This document shows, piece by piece, positions 5,991 through 7,654 of a stretch of 7,654 bases of DNA. The notes beneath the pieces were generated by a model. That model made no database searches, was not told the DNA's origin, and saw only the letters and a program-made list of their open reading frames with translations. The DNA is taken from contig CAZSBS010000237.1 of the NCBI GenBank assembly GCA_964605095.1, forward strand, positions 1 to 7,654, written 5' to 3'. A program made the position numbers and the translations under genes. Every line of letters begins with the position of its first letter. The stretch's first letter is position 1. The DNA comes from JAUWQU01 sp964605095 (GTDB taxonomy: Bacteria; Planctomycetota; Phycisphaerae; SM23-33).

Positions 5991-7529
5991 ATGACCGCCA
6001 CAGACCGCGGCGTGCTGATCCTTTACAACGACCCCGCGCCGCCTGCCGGCGAGGGGCCGTCCCGCTGGGAAGAGTCCGAGGCGGGCGTGCTCGACGAGGC
6101 GCTCGCGGTGGCTGAGGCGCTTGCCGGACTGGGCATCCCCAGTCGCCGCGCGGGTATCCGCCGACTGGCGGACCTGCCCGGCGCGCTGGCGGGCGGACCC
6201 GAGCAAATCGTCTTCAACCTTGTCGAGACTCTGCCCGCCGGCGCTCGCGACGCCAACGCCGTGCCCGCCGTCTGCCGGGCGCTCGGGCGGGCCTGCACCG
6301 GCAACGAGACGGTTTCCATGGACAAGTGGCTGACCAAGGCGGCGCTTTCGGCCCACGGTGTGCCGACACCAGTTGGCGTCGTGGTGCCCGTCGGGGCCAA
6401 GCCGGCCGACCTGCCCCCCGACCGGCTGATCGTCAAGCCCATACGCGCCGACGGCAGCGAGGGCATCGACGCCGCATCCGTCGTGCCCGGACCGGGACCG
6501 GAACTACAGCGGGCAATCCGCCGCGTACACCGCGATTTCGACCAGCCCGCGCTGGTCGAGCAGTTCATCGCAGGCCGAGAGATCAACGTCTCGTTGATTC
6601 AGCGAGGCGGCTCGCTGCGGGTGCTTCCGCTGGCGGAGATCGACTTCTCCGCGTTCGGTCCGGACCGCCCGCGGATCGTGGACTACGCCGCCAAGTGGCG
6701 CGAGGAATCGTTCGAGTTCCGCAACACGCCGCGGAAGATTCCCGCGTCTCTGCCGGCAAAGGTCGCCGCCGAGATCCGCCGACACGCCCGCGACGCCTGG
6801 CACGCCGTCGCCTGCCAGGACTACGCCCGTGTGGACTGCCGCGTGGACGCACAAGGCCGAGCCTACGTCATCGAGGTCAACGCCAATCCGGACATCTCGC
6901 CCGATGCGGGCTTCCGCGCCGCCCTCTCGGCCGGGAAGATCCCCTTCGACCAGTTCGTCCTGGCGATGCTCCGCAATGCGGAAGCAAGACTAGGCGCCTC
7001 GCCGGCGACCGGGCTCGCCGAGCCCCCCACGGTCAGCCCTGCCGGCGACGGGCAGACCGAGATCCGCTGGTCCATGCAGACCGACCGCCAGGCGGTGCTG
7101 GACCTGCTGGCCGGCACGGGCGTGTTCCGCCCCGGCGAACTGGACATCGCCCGAGAAGTGCTCGACGATGCGCTGCGCGCGGGGCCGGCCGGACACTACC
7201 AGTCCTACACCGCCGAACTCGACGGGCGGGCCGTCGGGTGGGTCTGTTTCGGCCCGACGCCCTGCACGGAGGGCACGTTCGACATGTACTGGCTCGCCGT
7301 GGACATCCGCTGCCAGAAACGGGGCATCGGGCGGGCACTGATGCTCCGCGCCGAGGACCAGATCGTCCGCCGCGGAGGCAGGCTCGTCGTGGTCGAGACC
7401 TCTGGGCGGGCCGACTACGAGCCCACGCGGCACTTCTACCTCCGTCTTGGCTACCATGAGGCGTCGCGCGTGGCCGACTTCTACGCCCCTGGCGACGACA
7501 AGGTTACCTACACCAAACGCCTGGCCTGA
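5991..7529 (+). CDS. ATP-grasp ligase fused to a C-terminal GNAT acetyltransferase
   Basis: The 512-residue protein joins two enzymes. Residues 1-335 are an ATP-grasp ligase: VFNLVETLPAGARDANAVPA (74-93), MDKWLTKAALSAHGVPTP (110-127), VKPIRADGSEGID (148-160), ALVEQFIAGREINVSLI (187-203), ARVDCRVD (279-286) and VIEVNANPDISP (293-304), with E295 and N297 as likely metal ligands. Its motif order matches the ligase encoded just upstream (VEQFIAGRE against VEEYLPGRE), so the two appear to be diverged paralogues. The metal-site loop differs (NANPDISPDAGF against NPLPGLHPTHSD), which suggests different amine or acid substrates. A linker rich in A, P, G and T (336-356) leads to a GNAT domain (about 357-512) with acetyl-CoA loop QKRGIG (442-447), VVVETSG (466-472), HFYLRLGY (481-488) and a DFYAPGDDKV end (496-505). 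ATG 5991 is one base after the upstream stop, with AAGGCGG about 10 nt before it. The fusion suggests ligation and acetylation act in sequence on one metabolite. It is the last recognisable gene of the operon. Confidence 0.87.
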   Translation: MTATDRGVLILYNDPAPPAGEGPSRWEESEAGVLDEALAVAEALAGLGIPSRRAGIRRLADLPGALAGGPEQIVFNLVETLPAGARDANAVPAVCRALGRACTGNETVSMDKWLTKAALSAHGVPTPVGVVVPVGAKPADLPPDRLIVKPIRADGSEGIDAASVVPGPGPELQRAIRRVHRDFDQPALVEQFIAGREINVSLIQRGGSLRVLPLAEIDFSAFGPDRPRIVDYAAKWREESFEFRNTPRKIPASLPAKVAAEIRRHARDAWHAVACQDYARVDCRVDAQGRAYVIEVNANPDISPDAGFRAALSAGKIPFDQFVLAMLRNAEARLGASPATGLAEPPTVSPAGDGQTEIRWSMQTDRQAVLDLLAGTGVFRPGELDIAREVLDDALRAGPAGHYQSYTAELDGRAVGWVCFGPTPCTEGTFDMYWLAVDIRCQKRGIGRALMLRAEDQIVRRGGRLVVVETSGRADYEPTRHFYLRLGYHEASRVADFYAPGDDKVTYTKRLA

Positions 7530-7638
7530 CCGCCCCTGCCCGCTGCTGGCCTTGTCCCCCCGAGTAATTCGGTCGCTACTGTGCCATAAGGACTTACGAC
7601 AGGTTGCCATCTGAGGCCTTTCGTGCTATCAGGGCCGC
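7530..7638. other. non-coding stretch downstream of the operon
   Basis: No convincing gene or intrinsic terminator is visible. It holds two weak inverted repeats: CCGA-GTAAT-TCGG near 7560-7572, and TAAG-GA-CTTA at 7587-7596. Neither has a T-run. Transcription may continue beyond the window or end by Rho. Confidence 0.4.
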
Positions 7639-7654
7639 ATGAATACCATCATCG
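7639..7654 (+). CDS. possible start of a further gene, cut by the window end
   Basis: ATG at 7639 opens a frame reading MNTII before the window ends. Only a weak AGGG lies upstream (7631-7634). Five codons cannot establish a gene; it is listed as a possibility only. Confidence 0.15.

Noticed and set aside
7530..7638. Intrinsic terminator after the operon
   Set aside because: Only 4-bp inverted repeats are present and none is followed by a T-run.

Overview
The window is a GC-rich bacterial segment with two blocks. On the minus strand, from the left edge to about position 869, is the 5' part of an insertion-sequence transposase (rve/DDE integrase type). On the plus strand, from about 1091 to 7529, is a tightly packed five-gene operon. 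Gene style (GC-rich codons, this transposase type, GNAT/deacetylase and ATP-grasp fusions) would suit a planctomycete such as a Phycisphaerae-type genome. That assignment is inference; no rRNA, tRNA or taxonomic marker gene is present.

Layout. Positions 1-869 (minus) hold the truncated transposase, with a strong Shine-Dalgarno and a TTG start. Positions 870-1090 are non-coding: a possible transposase promoter, a possible IS terminus near 990, and two hairpins. Positions 1091-1122 hold a good sigma70-like promoter whose -10 box lies inside a perfect 12-bp palindrome. It drives a TetR-family regulator (1128-1838). Then follow a lysine 2,3-aminomutase-type radical SAM enzyme (1835-3205), a fused GNAT acetyltransferase / HDAC-type deacetylase (3202-4959), a D-Ala-D-Ala-ligase-like ATP-grasp enzyme (4964-5989) and a second ATP-grasp fused to a C-terminal GNAT domain (5991-7529). 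Junctions are a 4-bp overlap (ATGA), a 4-bp overlap (GTGA), a 4-nt gap and a 1-nt gap, so the five genes look co-transcribed and partly translationally coupled. The last 125 bases hold no clear terminator, and a possible next gene start is cut by the window end.

How the genes may work together (inference). The aminomutase keeps every catalytic residue known from clostridial lysine 2,3-aminomutase and should make a beta-amino acid, most likely beta-lysine. Two ATP-grasp ligases could form one or two amide bonds with it, two GNAT domains could acetylate amines on precursor or product, and the deacetylase domain (with an intact zinc site and acetylpolyamine-amidohydrolase-like sequence) could remove an acetyl group. 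The set looks like a small dedicated pathway for a beta-lysine-containing, acetylated or acetyl-protected peptide-like compound, either a compatible solute or a secondary metabolite, under local TetR control. It resembles the known AblA/AblB N-epsilon-acetyl-beta-lysine pathway extended by two ligases and a deacetylase. The product cannot be read from sequence.
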